A DNA stretch of 64,000 nucleotides from Spirosoma sp. KUDC1026 (GCF_013375035.1 NZ_CP056032.1:1162001-1226000), one strand, 5' to 3'; positions 43,403 through 52,103 are shown, counted from the stretch's first letter. Made by a program: numbers and translations. Notes: generated from the sequence alone by a model not told the origin.

Positions 43403-43714
43403 ACAGAAAAGAAAAGTCAGTCGATATACCTTGATTGTGCAGTACAAATAATACGACTAGAACGCTGATTTCGTTGCGGTAGCATAGGGCGGTAACCGAA
43501 TTAATTTGCTGTTAATCTGCAAGTCATGGCCTGACAAGCCAGTGTAACAAAAATGTGGTTTAAGCGGATGCAGGAACAGCTCGATTAAACCAATGGCTGA
43601 TAGATGCATCAAAAATTGCAGACGCGGCCCGGTAACAAAAAAATAGGAGAACGACCGGGAAAAGTCCGCCAATCTTACGTTACTTCGCAGATAGTCAATT
43701 ACATTAATTTCTGA
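43403..43714. other. Divergent intergenic region before purE
   Basis: These 312 bases separate the large protease gene (minus) from purE (plus). Promoters for both must lie here, but I find only near matches to the TAnnTTTG box, such as the complement of CAAATAATA around 43445-43453 for the protease. The short minus-strand frame across 43457-43825 overlaps purE and lacks coding character. No strong hairpin is present. Confidence 0.5.
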
Positions 43715-44197
43715 ATGATCGGTATTATCATGGGTAGCCTGTCGGACCGTAAGGTCATGCAGGAAGCGGCCAGCGTTCTGACCACGCTTGGGGTCGCCTG
43801 GGAAATGGACATTGTATCGGCGCATCGGACGCCCGAAAAAATGGTCGACTACGCAAAGTCAGCCCGCGACCGGGGGCTTAAAGTTATTATTGCCGGGGCC
43901 GGTGGGGCTGCTCACCTGCCAGGTATGGTAGCCTCACTCACTACGTTGCCCGTTATTGGTGTTCCCGTCAAATCCAGTAACTCCATCGATGGCTGGGATT
44001 CTGTATTGTCTATCCTGCAGATGCCCGCGGGCGTTCCGGTAGCAACAATGGCGCTGGATGGTGCCCGTAACGCAGGCATTCTGGCCGCGCAGATCGTTGG
44101 TGCATTCGACGAACGAGTAGCACAGAACCTGGCTACGTTCAAAGAAGAACTGAAGGAAAAAGTAGCCGATATGAGCCGTCAACTTATTACGCCCTGA
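43715..44197 (+). CDS. purE: N5-carboxyaminoimidazole ribonucleotide mutase
   Basis: The 160-residue enzyme moves a carboxyl group from N5-CAIR to give CAIR in purine synthesis. It begins MIGIIMGSLSDRKVMQEA, with the phosphate loop and the catalytic segment VSAHRTPEKMVDYAK. GAGGAAHLPGMVAS and NSIDGWDSVLSILQMPAG follow. This is the class I form, which needs a PurK partner; no purK is in the window. It starts a pair with the LysM gene 17 bp downstream. Confidence 0.96.
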   Translation: MIGIIMGSLSDRKVMQEAASVLTTLGVAWEMDIVSAHRTPEKMVDYAKSARDRGLKVIIAGAGGAAHLPGMVASLTTLPVIGVPVKSSNSIDGWDSVLSILQMPAGVPVATMALDGARNAGILAAQIVGAFDERVAQNLATFKEELKEKVADMSRQLITP

Positions 44198-44214
44198 GCG
44201 GATAACAACGTATT

Positions 44215-45045
44215 ATGGAAACCGATAAAGAAACAACAAACTCACGCCCTAATAACAACTCCAGCATTCCCGCTCTGACCCTCGTGGTGCTGGTCGGCAT
44301 TATCGTTGCGCTGCTGTATGTGGGATATGATTACATCTCCGACGACACGAACGGATCTGACGAACTGACGAACGTAGCACTAGATACGACGACGCAGCAG
44401 GCGCTGGTACAGGAAGATCCAGAAATGCTGATGGCCCCCCAGGAAACGGATACCTCGTCGCAGCCCGCACCCGTCGATCTGTCGCAGGCTGAACCCCCTG
44501 CCGACGTGCCGGTAGCCGACGCTACAGCCGAAGAGGTGGCCGCGGCTAACCGGGAAACGACTAATAAGCCCGTAGCCGAAAAGCCGGTAGCCAGTGCGCC
44601 CAAAGAAGAAAAGAAAGCATCCGTAGCGAAAGCCGAGCCGCCGAAAGTTGAGAAGAAGGTCGAGAAGCCCGCTGCCGCAACGAAGGAGGAGAAAAAAGAA
44701 GAGCGGCCCGTCGAGAAAGTAGCTGTGAAGCCGGGTGGTGTAACGCGTCCGTATACCATTGGTAACGGTGAAACGTTCTACGGGGTTGCCAACCGGTATA
44801 ACATGAAACTCAGTACGCTGAAAGAACTCAATCCGGGGGTATCGGAGTCGGATGTAAAGGCGGGTGTGACCAAACTGAACGTAAAAGTGATGGCGGTTCA
44901 TACGGTTGGACCGGGTGACGTTCTACGTGTTGTGGCGCAGAAATACGGCGTCAGCAAAGAAGCCATTATGCGGGCCAACAAGAAAAGTAAAGACATCGCC
45001 ACCCGTGGCGAAAAGTTAATTATCCCGTATCCGGAGAAGAAATAA
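44215..45045 (+). CDS. LysM-domain protein with one membrane segment
   Basis: The 276-residue protein has a short cytoplasmic start, one membrane segment (LTLVVLVGIIVALLYVGYDY) and a long linker rich in Pro, Ala, Glu and Lys (about residues 60-175). Two LysM domains close it: YTIGNGETFYGVANRYNMKL and VHTVGPGDVLRVVAQKYGVS, each followed by an Asn/Pro-type turn. LysM binds peptidoglycan, so this should tether the inner membrane to the cell wall through a flexible spacer. It starts 17 bp after purE and ends at a purine-rich hairpin. Confidence 0.88.
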   Translation: METDKETTNSRPNNNSSIPALTLVVLVGIIVALLYVGYDYISDDTNGSDELTNVALDTTTQQALVQEDPEMLMAPQETDTSSQPAPVDLSQAEPPADVPVADATAEEVAAANRETTNKPVAEKPVASAPKEEKKASVAKAEPPKVEKKVEKPAAATKEEKKEERPVEKVAVKPGGVTRPYTIGNGETFYGVANRYNMKLSTLKELNPGVSESDVKAGVTKLNVKVMAVHTVGPGDVLRVVAQKYGVSKEAIMRANKKSKDIATRGEKLIIPYPEKK

Positions 45046-45133
45046 ACAAGGAGGAGAGGGAGGAAGGAGGAAAGGATTTTTGAAGACATTCGCTTCATTT
45101 TTCCTTTCCTCCTTCTTCCCTCTCCTCCTTGTT
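45045..45133. repeat. Purine-rich 32-bp inverted repeat (copy 1)
   Basis: The arm at 45045-45076, made of GGA and GAA units, pairs with 45102-45133 at 31 of 32 positions. The loop of 25 bases contains GACATTCGCTT. It lies between the convergent LysM and DUF481 genes and may terminate both. A related element at 47253-47354 shares the composition and the loop motif GACNNTCGCTT, which suggests a repeat family. Confidence 0.85.
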
Positions 45134-45134
45134 C

Positions 45135-46001
45135 CTATTTTTTCTCATACACCAACCCCACCGTGAATCGTAGGTCGTTGTTCAGGCGGCCTGGAACAAC
45201 GAGGCTCTCGTAGGCATTGGCCAATGTAGAGCGGAGGCTGACGAGTGTCGTTAACTTGATTTGCAGGCTGACACTAGCGTTCCAGCGGATGTTATATTGC
45301 CCCAGGGCGGGCTGATAAAAGGCCGTGTGCGTCACTTTGAACCGATCGGCTCCGAATGTGTATTCGCCGTAGAGCCGGGCCGAGTTTCGGATGATATTGA
45401 TGTCATTCAACTCAACGAAATCGGTGAACTCCTGCACCAGTACGTTGGTGACCGAGATGTACACACGTTTCTTGTCCACCAGTTTATAACCCACTCCCCC
45501 CGCTACGGTCCAGCGTCGGTCGATCTGCCGGAGGTTACTCCGTTCGAAGGAGCCAAAAGCCAGATAATAGAGCCGGTTGGCGTACCGGTACGTCGTCCGG
45601 AAATCACCGAACCATTCGCGTTCAGCCAGTACACGGCTCTGCTCGCCATACACAAACGACGGGTTACTGGAAATCTTGAAGTAGTTACTCAACTCGTAAT
45701 CGGTGGCGCCGGCCAACTGCAGCAGTGTCCGGTTGACATTACCGCTGGTAATGGTACCGTCGGCGGAGAAGCGGTACCGTACGGTATGGACTCGATCCGG
45801 CTGAGCTGGTTTCTTTGCGGCAATAGAATCGGCGATCTGTCTGGCTCTCGTTGAGTCTTTATTGACCTTAATCGAGTCTGTCAGGATGGGCTCTTTGGTA
45901 GAGGGCCGTAGAGGGTCAGCCTGCTCGACAATCTGCCCGAAGACGGGGGTAATCAGGAAAAGAAAGCACAACGGAATGAGTAGGGACCAGTATTTTTTCA
46001 C
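45135..46001 (-). CDS. DUF481 outer-membrane protein
   Basis: The 288-residue protein has a signal peptide (YWSLLIPLCFLFLITPVFGQ). A polar linker follows, then a region of about 200 residues with the alternating pattern of an outer-membrane barrel (RYRFSADGTITSGNVNRTLL, WFGDFRTTYRYANRLYYLAF and RFTVGLVYEKK at the end). This fits the DUF481 (YdiY-like) family, whose function is poorly known. It ends in a charged and aromatic C-terminus. It is convergent with the LysM gene. Confidence 0.8.
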   Translation of the reverse strand: MKKYWSLLIPLCFLFLITPVFGQIVEQADPLRPSTKEPILTDSIKVNKDSTRARQIADSIAAKKPAQPDRVHTVRYRFSADGTITSGNVNRTLLQLAGATDYELSNYFKISSNPSFVYGEQSRVLAEREWFGDFRTTYRYANRLYYLAFGSFERSNLRQIDRRWTVAGGVGYKLVDKKRVYISVTNVLVQEFTDFVELNDINIIRNSARLYGEYTFGADRFKVTHTAFYQPALGQYNIRWNASVSLQIKLTTLVSLRSTLANAYESLVVPGRLNNDLRFTVGLVYEKK

Positions 46002-46110
46002 TAGTAAACAGGATGGTAAGGCCGCAACTTAGGAAAAAACTATAGATTTGACTGCCGACCAGCCCGGTAATTTAGGCTGTTCATCTTCTCTCAACTTGTG
46101 TCGTGTTCAG

Positions 46111-46283
46111 AAGCTGGTTGAATTAATCGCTTTGGCCGCTAAGCGCGTCTTTTAGCTGCCAACTGCGTTACTTTTCTCGCCCGTAGTATGGCTACGTCTT
46201 CGAAAAGTGCCTGCTTCGGCGGTCCGATTGTTGACAACAAAAATTCACTACTTTTCGGCCTAAATCGCTAACTCAAACAGCTT
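46111..46283. other. Nested inverted-repeat element before the oxidoreductase gene
   Basis: The ends at 46111-46138 and 46256-46283 are imperfect inverted repeats, 20 of 28 positions. Inside, ACTTTTC at 46170-46176 can pair with GAAAAGT at 46202-46208, enclosing a CGTAG-TATGG-CTACG hairpin (46182-46196). A second ACTTTTC at 46250-46256 competes for the same partner. TTGTTGACAACAA at 46228-46240 is a palindrome. It ends 3 bp before the start codon of the oxidoreductase gene. A dispersed repeat, a leader RNA or a switch are all possible. I do not recognise a named family. Confidence 0.5.
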
Positions 46284-46286
46284 CTT

Positions 46287-47252
46287 ATGATTCGCTGGGG
46301 TATTCTGGGGCCGGGCCATATCGCCCATAAATTCGCAAAAGACTTACTAACAGTACCCGACGCTACGTTGTACGCCGTCGCTTCCTCCGATCAGCAGCGG
46401 GCGGATGAGTTCGCTGGTCAGTATGCTATCCCCCATTCGTTTGGCCGGTATGAGGATCTGCTGACGCTGCCGGAGCTGGATGTCGTCTATGTGGCTACAC
46501 GCCATATTCGGCATCACGACGATGCCGTTATGCTGCTTAACGGGGGCAAGGCCGTATTGGGTGAAAAACCGTTTGCCATGAATCTGGCGCAGGTGCAGCA
46601 TATGGTCGATACGGCGCGTTCGAAACGGGTGTTTCTGATGGAGGCCCTCTGGAGTCGGTTCATGCCGACATTACTGAAAGCGCGCGAACTGGTTGAATCA
46701 GGCGCGATTGGTCAGGTTACAGGCGTCCGGGCCGATTTCGGTTTCAAAGCAATGTTCGACCCCGAAGGGCGTCTATTCGATAAAAAACTGGGTGGTGGGG
46801 CTCTACTGGATATCGGTATCTACCCCCTGTTCTGGTCTTATTTTATTTTGGGAATGCCGCAGTCGATTAAGGCTACCGCTACGTTCGGATCGACGGGCGT
46901 CGATGAGCAGGTTGGTATTATTATGACGTATGCCGACGGAGAAATGGCCATACTAGACAGTACGTTACGAGCCAAGACGCCCTGCGAAGCCTTTGTATAC
47001 GGTACCGAAGGTTTGATCAAGGTGCATGGCCGCTGGCACGAAAGCACCAGCCTGACCGTCGAACGAATCGGCGAGGAACCCGAAACTCATACGTTTGAGC
47101 GGGCGACCTTTGGCTACAACTTCGAAGCGAAACACGTTATGGACTGCCTGACCAACGGTCAGACCGAAAGCCCGCTCTGGTCGCTAACCGACAGCCTGAA
47201 TCTGATGACTTTACTGGATCAGGTGCGCGCCGAAGCGGGGATAGAATATTAG
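46287..47252 (+). CDS. Gfo/Idh/MocA family NAD(P)-dependent oxidoreductase
   Basis: The 321-residue enzyme has an N-terminal Rossmann domain (IRWGILGPGHIAHKFAKDL) and the family segment VYVATRHIRHHDDAVMLLNG followed by VLGEKPFAMNLAQVQ, where Lys and Pro belong to the EKP active-site motif. The C-terminal beta-sheet domain has the GGGALLDIGIYPLF segment with the usual Asp. Such enzymes oxidise or reduce sugars or cyclitols; the substrate here cannot be given. It is cytoplasmic. It begins directly after a nested inverted-repeat element and ends at a purine-rich hairpin. Confidence 0.9.
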   Translation: MIRWGILGPGHIAHKFAKDLLTVPDATLYAVASSDQQRADEFAGQYAIPHSFGRYEDLLTLPELDVVYVATRHIRHHDDAVMLLNGGKAVLGEKPFAMNLAQVQHMVDTARSKRVFLMEALWSRFMPTLLKARELVESGAIGQVTGVRADFGFKAMFDPEGRLFDKKLGGGALLDIGIYPLFWSYFILGMPQSIKATATFGSTGVDEQVGIIMTYADGEMAILDSTLRAKTPCEAFVYGTEGLIKVHGRWHESTSLTVERIGEEPETHTFERATFGYNFEAKHVMDCLTNGQTESPLWSLTDSLNLMTLLDQVRAEAGIEY

Positions 47253-47354
47253 GGGGGAAGGAGGAAGGGGAAGAAGGAGGAAAGGGATTGCTGACGCTCG
47301 CTTTTCCTCTACTCCCTTTCTTCCCCCTCGTCCCTTTCCTCCCTTTCCTCCTTT
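47253..47354 (+). repeat. Purine-rich inverted repeat (copy 2)
   Basis: A left arm of G and A (47253-47287) pairs imperfectly with a C/T-rich right arm (about 47303-47354). The loop holds GACGCTCGCTT, matching the GACNNTCGCTT loop of the element at 45045-45133. It starts directly after the oxidoreductase stop and ends 17 bp before purM. It may be a terminator or a dispersed repeat. Confidence 0.7.
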
Positions 47355-47370
47355 TCTTTACCTTTGCCCC

Positions 47371-48534
47371 ATGACTGACCGTTATACCCAGCGCGGAGTT
47401 TCCGCCAGTAAAGAAGACGTTCACAACGCCATTGCCCAACTCGATAAGGGCCTGTTTCCAAAAGCTTTCTGCAAAATCGTACCGGATACGCTCGCTGGTG
47501 ACCCCGATTTCTGTACGATCATGCACGCCGACGGAGCCGGAACGAAATCATCGCTGGCGTACCTCTACTGGCGCGAAACGGGCGACCTGAGTGTGTGGCG
47601 GGGAATTGCGCAGGATGCTATCGTGATGAATACCGATGATCTGATCTGTGTAGGCGCTACCGGACCCATGCTCTTGTCGTCGACAATCGGTCGGAACAAG
47701 AATCTGATTTCGGGTGAAGTTATCAGCGAAATTATTGGTGGTACCGAAGAGGTACTGCAGATGCTGCGCGACCACGGCGTCGAGATTTACAGCACCGGTG
47801 GCGAAACGGCCGATGTGGGCGATCTGGTACGTACCGTCATTGTTGATAGTACGGTGATTGCCCGGATGCGTCGTGATCAGGTAATCAGTAACGATCGGAT
47901 TCAGGCGGGTGACGTTATCGTTGGGCTGGCTTCCTTTGGGCAGGCTACTTACGAAACACAGTACAACGGTGGAATGGGCAGCAACGGCCTGACCTCGGCC
48001 CGGCATGACGTATTAGGGCATTACCTGGCTGGCAAATATCCCGAGAGTTTCGATCCGGCAGTTGACCAGTCGTTGGTCTACAGCGGCTCAAAAGCCCTAA
48101 CCGACCTGGTTGAGTCGACTGGCCTGACCGTTGGCCAGCTTATTCTCTCGCCAACGCGTACCTACGCGCCCGTTGCCAAAGTATTGCTGGAAGAGCTACG
48201 ACCGCAGATTCACGGAATGGTCCATTGCTCGGGCGGGGCGCAAACAAAAGTGCTTCACTTTGTTGATAATGTGCATGTTGTCAAAAATAATCTGTTCCCC
48301 GTTCCACCCCTGTTTCAGCTGATTCAGGAGGAGAGCGGTACGAGCTGGCAGGAGATGTATAAAGTCTTCAACATGGGGCATCGGCTGGAAGTATACCTTT
48401 CCGAAACCTATGCCCAGCGCGTTATTGACATCGCAAACTCGTTTGGTATTGATGCTCAGATCATTGGTCACGTAGAAGCCTATGAGGGTAAGCGAGTAAC
48501 TATAGAAGCTGAAACGGGCACATTTATCTACTAA
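47371..48534 (+). CDS. purM: Phosphoribosylformylglycinamidine cyclo-ligase (AIR synthase)
   Basis: The 387-residue enzyme closes the imidazole ring in purine synthesis using ATP. It has the start MTDRYTQRGVSASKEDVHNA, the HADGAGTKSSLAYLYWRETG nucleotide region, MNTDDLICVGATGPMLLSST and YSTGGETADVGDLVRT. These match Bacteroidota PurM, which is a little longer than E. coli PurM (345). The C-terminal half has the LTSARHDVLGHYLAGKYPE segment and the usual end. It is separated from the oxidoreductase by a purine-rich hairpin and is therefore probably transcribed by itself. Confidence 0.93.
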   Translation: MTDRYTQRGVSASKEDVHNAIAQLDKGLFPKAFCKIVPDTLAGDPDFCTIMHADGAGTKSSLAYLYWRETGDLSVWRGIAQDAIVMNTDDLICVGATGPMLLSSTIGRNKNLISGEVISEIIGGTEEVLQMLRDHGVEIYSTGGETADVGDLVRTVIVDSTVIARMRRDQVISNDRIQAGDVIVGLASFGQATYETQYNGGMGSNGLTSARHDVLGHYLAGKYPESFDPAVDQSLVYSGSKALTDLVESTGLTVGQLILSPTRTYAPVAKVLLEELRPQIHGMVHCSGGAQTKVLHFVDNVHVVKNNLFPVPPLFQLIQEESGTSWQEMYKVFNMGHRLEVYLSETYAQRVIDIANSFGIDAQIIGHVEAYEGKRVTIEAETGTFIY

Positions 48535-48602
48535 ATAGTGGTATAAGTAGGTATAAATGAATAGTTTGCGACGGATTTGTACCATCGTAACACACACTAT
48601 TC

Positions 48603-49889
48603 ATGTTTATTCGTTTCCTGACTGCCATGCTGGGCTTCCTGGCTGTTGGCGTTCGTTTGTATGCTCAGACGACTTACTTCGAACAGAACTTCTCTGCAGG
48701 CGGTACTCCCGCATCCTACGTTAGCAGCACGCCCAACAATTCGCAGGTCAATGGCCTGTCCGGACTGAATGCTACCATTACAAACAACGCTGTTCAGTTT
48801 AGCCGCCCGACCGACGCCAGTACGGGCTACATCTCCCGGTCGTCGAACTTTGCGGGAACACCCACCTCGTTGCACGTTCAGTTTAGTTTCGAAGTGATTT
48901 CGAGCGATCCGTCGGTGACGGGTACGAGTGCGGTCATGTTCTATGTAGGTAGTAATTTTAGTTCTGGCCCAACCAACCCAAACAACGGCGACACGTATGC
49001 CCGATTAGGGATTGCGCTGGCGTCAACGGGCTCGGGACAGTTTCAGGTGCGTACCGTGCCCAGCGGTGGGGGGGGACTGGTCAGCGCGTCATTTTCCGGA
49101 AAGCATACCATTACGTTTGCCATGAACAATTCAGGGGCTGCGCTCAAATACGTATCGCCCACCGGTGTTATGGAATCCCTGCCCGACGATACGTATGACA
49201 TCTGGGTAGGTACGACGAAATTTGCCAACGACCAGGCCGTACTAACTGCTAATCAGACGATCAATAATTTCAAATTTCGGCTCAATGATGGCGTTGGTGT
49301 CATGCAGATCGGTACTATTATCATGCGCGACATCAGCGGTTCGCTACCTGTCTCTCTGCTTTCATTTACGGCAAAACCAGAAGCGAGCCAGGTACAGTTA
49401 GCCTGGAGTACTACGTCGGAACAAAACGCCGATCGGTTCATTATCGAACGGAGCCGCGATCTGACCGAGTACATTCCCCTTGGTGAAGTGGCGGCAAACG
49501 GAACAACCTCGACCCGGCAGAATTATGGCCTGATTGATACCCATCCAGTGCCGGGCGTAAACTATTATCGCCTTACACAAATCGACTTTGACGGAACGGC
49601 CTATGCGTACAAACCCATCGCTGCCATCGTCCGGCCCAACGACCTGGGGTTGATGGTCTATCCGCAACCAGCCAGCCCCGACCGGATTCATGCCCAATTC
49701 TGGAATGTCGAAGAAGCTCAGATACGTTTGTTGATGCATACTGGGCAGGTCGTTTCCGGTAAACTGGAGCAGACAAACGATGGGGGTATTGATTTTATAC
49801 CCGCACAGCCGTTACGACCTGGTCTATACTTGCTGGAAATAATAGCGCCCAACGGGCAGAAACGCACGCAGAAAGTGTTCGTTCCCTAA
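48603..49889 (+). CDS. Secreted T9SS-cargo protein with sorting domain
   Basis: The 428-residue protein has a signal peptide (FIRFLTAMLGFLAVGVRLYA, then QTTYFEQNF). Residues about 25-230 form a beta-rich, Ser/Asn/Gly-rich domain with no motif I know. A short fibronectin-like domain of the kind often placed before T9SS ends follows (LPVSLLSFTAKPEASQVQLA, then QNADRFIIERSRDLTEYIPL). The type A sorting domain closes the protein (VYPQPASPDRIHAQFW to RTQKVFVP). It should be exported to the cell surface or outside. The cargo function is unknown. Confidence 0.85.
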   Translation: MFIRFLTAMLGFLAVGVRLYAQTTYFEQNFSAGGTPASYVSSTPNNSQVNGLSGLNATITNNAVQFSRPTDASTGYISRSSNFAGTPTSLHVQFSFEVISSDPSVTGTSAVMFYVGSNFSSGPTNPNNGDTYARLGIALASTGSGQFQVRTVPSGGGGLVSASFSGKHTITFAMNNSGAALKYVSPTGVMESLPDDTYDIWVGTTKFANDQAVLTANQTINNFKFRLNDGVGVMQIGTIIMRDISGSLPVSLLSFTAKPEASQVQLAWSTTSEQNADRFIIERSRDLTEYIPLGEVAANGTTSTRQNYGLIDTHPVPGVNYYRLTQIDFDGTAYAYKPIAAIVRPNDLGLMVYPQPASPDRIHAQFWNVEEAQIRLLMHTGQVVSGKLEQTNDGGIDFIPAQPLRPGLYLLEIIAPNGQKRTQKVFVP

Positions 49890-49967
49890 AGCTTGAACCG
49901 GAATTAATCATTTTGTCGCTAACGTTGTCTAAACAGTGAGCGCTAAAAAAGCGACTTACGGCAACAA

Positions 49968-50585
49968 ATGAGATATTTACTAATTGCTGCCCTGACTCTG
50001 TGCTGGATGATTGTCGGTACGGACAGTCAGGCGCAGCTCCGGCAGGGCTACACGCTGGGAGACGTCGTAGTCAATTTCAGCCTGAAGAATGTGGATGGGA
50101 AATCCGTTTCGCTGGGCGATTTTCGGAGCCAGCGGGGCGTCATTATTGTCTTCACGAGTAATCATTGTCCGTTCTCGAATGCGTATGAGGAGCGGCTGAT
50201 GGCCCTGAACCAGAAGTTTGTTCAACAGGGGTTTTCAGTAGTAGCCATTATGTCCAGCGATCAGACGGCTTATGCCGACGATACATTTGAGCAGATGAAA
50301 GAACGGGCAAAAGCGAAAAATTATAGTTTCCCTTACCTGCTGGACGATACACAGACCGTAGCGCGTGCGTTTGGGGCCAGTCGTACCCCGCAGGTTTTTG
50401 TGCTGAATCAGGCAAACGGGCAGTTCGTTCTCGAATATACAGGAGCGATTGATGACAACCCGCAGGACCAGGCGGAGGTGCAGCGTCAGTATGTCGACGA
50501 GGCTGTCAGTAATTTGCTGGCCGGCCGACCGGTGCAGTCGCCTATTACCAAGCCCGTTGGTTGCGCCATCAAGTGGAAGCAGTAG
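49968..50585 (+). CDS. Thioredoxin-fold peroxiredoxin-like exported protein
   Basis: The 205-residue protein has a signal peptide (RYLLIAALTLCWMIVGTDSQ). It is an AhpC/TSA-type fold: YTLGDVVVNFSLKNVDGKSV, SLGDFRSQRGVIIVFTSNHC, then PFSNAYEERLMALNQKFVQQ. The reactive site is CPFS, so the second Cys of the thioredoxin motif is missing. A second Cys near the C-terminus (PVGCAIKWKQ) is common in this subfamily and may take its place. It should act in the periplasm on peroxides or thiols. The lipoprotein gene 62 bp downstream may be co-transcribed. Confidence 0.83.
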   Translation: MRYLLIAALTLCWMIVGTDSQAQLRQGYTLGDVVVNFSLKNVDGKSVSLGDFRSQRGVIIVFTSNHCPFSNAYEERLMALNQKFVQQGFSVVAIMSSDQTAYADDTFEQMKERAKAKNYSFPYLLDDTQTVARAFGASRTPQVFVLNQANGQFVLEYTGAIDDNPQDQAEVQRQYVDEAVSNLLAGRPVQSPITKPVGCAIKWKQ

Positions 50586-50647
50586 AACTACCAGGAGTTG
50601 GCACAGCATTTGTCCAAGTAGAAGCAGAACTAAACTACACAAGCGCT

Positions 50648-51193
50648 ATGAAAAAGACACAACTCGCTTTAGGACAACTCCGGAATTTTGGTGGTACGAT
50701 GATGCTGGTAGCCTCGCTGGCACTTTTGCAGGCTTGTAGCTCAGACAACAAAAATGAGTCGCGTACCGAAGATGCTATGGAGCAGACGGGTGATGCCATG
50801 AAAGCCGATGCTAAAGATGCTACAGCTGAAGCGCGTGAAGATATGAGAGAAGCTGGCGATAAAGCCGAAGCAAAAGCAGACGAAGTTGGTGACGATTTCG
50901 AGCGGGAGCGCAAAGAGGCTGTCTCTGAAATGAAGGAGCAAAAAGATAAGCTGGACGCTAAAATCGATGATTTGCAGGCTGATATAAAACGTCAGGGTGC
51001 CAAAGCGAAAGCTGAATCGAAAGAGGAACTGGCTGAACTGGAGCAGGATCGGAAAGAACTGGGCAACGACATCGACAAAGCGCAGAACGCATCGGCTGCG
51101 GCCTGGAAAGATATTAAAGCTGGTTTTAAAAAGGCAGGCCGTAACATTGGCAATGCTTTTGACAAAGCAGGTGATAAACTTGATAACAACTAA
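50648..51193 (+). CDS. Coiled-coil lipoprotein, unknown function
   Basis: I start at ATG 50648 (MKKTQLALGQLRNFGGTMML), giving 181 residues; the longer frame to 50561 reads through the preceding gene's end. A lipobox (LALLQAC, then SSDNKNE) marks it as a lipoprotein. The rest is a highly charged, almost unbroken helix with repeated Ala, Lys, Glu and Asp, for example AKDATAEAREDMREAGDKAE and EMKEQKDKLDAKIDDLQADI. It ends KKAGRNIGNAFDKAGDKLD. It resembles stress-type YtxH or CsbD-like helical proteins but no certain family is seen. A strong terminator follows. Confidence 0.78.
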   Translation: MKKTQLALGQLRNFGGTMMLVASLALLQACSSDNKNESRTEDAMEQTGDAMKADAKDATAEAREDMREAGDKAEAKADEVGDDFERERKEAVSEMKEQKDKLDAKIDDLQADIKRQGAKAKAESKEELAELEQDRKELGNDIDKAQNASAAAWKDIKAGFKKAGRNIGNAFDKAGDKLDNN

Positions 51194-51231
51194 TATCCGG
51201 CTCATAGTAGCTGGCTAGATAGTAGCATATA

Positions 51232-51266
51232 ACAAACGCCGACCTTAAACTAGGGTCGGCGTTTGT
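51232..51266 (+). terminator. Terminator after the coiled-coil lipoprotein gene
   Basis: ACAAACGCCGACC at 51232-51244 pairs exactly with GGTCGGCGTTTGT at 51254-51266, a 13-bp stem with a short loop. It is 39 bp after the stop codon. Confidence 0.9.
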
Positions 51267-51389
51267 GCGTTACAGGTGTGGCTGGTTCTCCCCAACTTTG
51301 TTGATTATTGGTTAAAGAATTATGGACAAGATGGCGTGTGAAATATATTCTGCTCACGTAGCTAAAAATTTTTTCGTGCACTGGATCGG

Positions 51390-52103
51390 ATGAGTATCGT
51401 AACAGTGACCGCTTTTCGGTACGCGGTAGGCGCTCGTTTCCGGGCTTTCGCAAATATGGGGCGCTGGCTACGTCAGCCAGCTCAGGTACCCGCATTGCAG
51501 TTTGGAAAGCTGATGGGCAGCGGACATAGTTTCGGGTTGGTACCCGACTGGTCGACTTACGTTTTTCTGGGCGTCTGGCCTGATTTAAACACAGCGCAGC
51601 AATTCAGCCAGTCAGCGTTGTTTCAGCAATTACAGACGGGGACAGAATCGGTCAGTACGTTGTATCTGACACCGCAGCGCTCCCACGGTTTATGGAGCGG
51701 ACAGAATCCATTTCATGACGAGAATGGAACTTCCCTGCCCGTGAGCCCAAACTTACCAGTTGCCGTATTGACCCGCGCGACGATCCGGCTCCGCGCCTTA
51801 CCCGACTTCTGGCGTCACGTACCACAGGCCCGTCAGCGTTTGCAGCAGCAGGGTAATCAGCTCTTGTTTGGGATTGGTGTGGGTGAAGTACCCATCGTGC
51901 AGCAGTGTACCATCAGCGTCTGGCGCAGCCCGGCGGCTGTTGATCAATACGCCTATCGACAGAGTGGACATAAAGAGATTGTTCGACTGACCCGGCAGCG
52001 AAATTGGTACACCGAAGAATTGTTTGCTCGTTTCGGTGTAGTGGGTGCTGAAGGCGAATTATTTACTGAAATTGCCAATCAGTTGACGGACAATCAGTCG
52101 TGA
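51390..52103 (+). CDS. Spheroidene monooxygenase-like protein (CrtA family)
   Basis: The 237-residue protein matches the CrtA family of carotenoid ketolases in its layout: LQFGKLMGSGHSFGLVPDW, then TYVFLGVWPDLNTAQQF, and a second repeated alpha/beta half beginning VAVLTRATIRLRALPDFWRH, with HKEIVRLTRQRNWYTEELFA at the end. CrtA oxidises acyclic carotenoids, and pigmented Bacteroidota often carry CrtA-like proteins. There is no signal peptide. No other carotenoid gene lies in the window, so the substrate is unknown. It stands alone between the lipoprotein terminator and ppiD. Confidence 0.75.
   Translation: MSIVTVTAFRYAVGARFRAFANMGRWLRQPAQVPALQFGKLMGSGHSFGLVPDWSTYVFLGVWPDLNTAQQFSQSALFQQLQTGTESVSTLYLTPQRSHGLWSGQNPFHDENGTSLPVSPNLPVAVLTRATIRLRALPDFWRHVPQARQRLQQQGNQLLFGIGVGEVPIVQQCTISVWRSPAAVDQYAYRQSGHKEIVRLTRQRNWYTEELFARFGVVGAEGELFTEIANQLTDNQS

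Noticed and set aside
44331-44901. Minus-strand frames of 142 and 173 codons within the LysM gene
   Set aside because: They are mirror images of the Pro/Ala/Glu/Lys-rich linker, giving Ser/Phe-rich low-complexity products.
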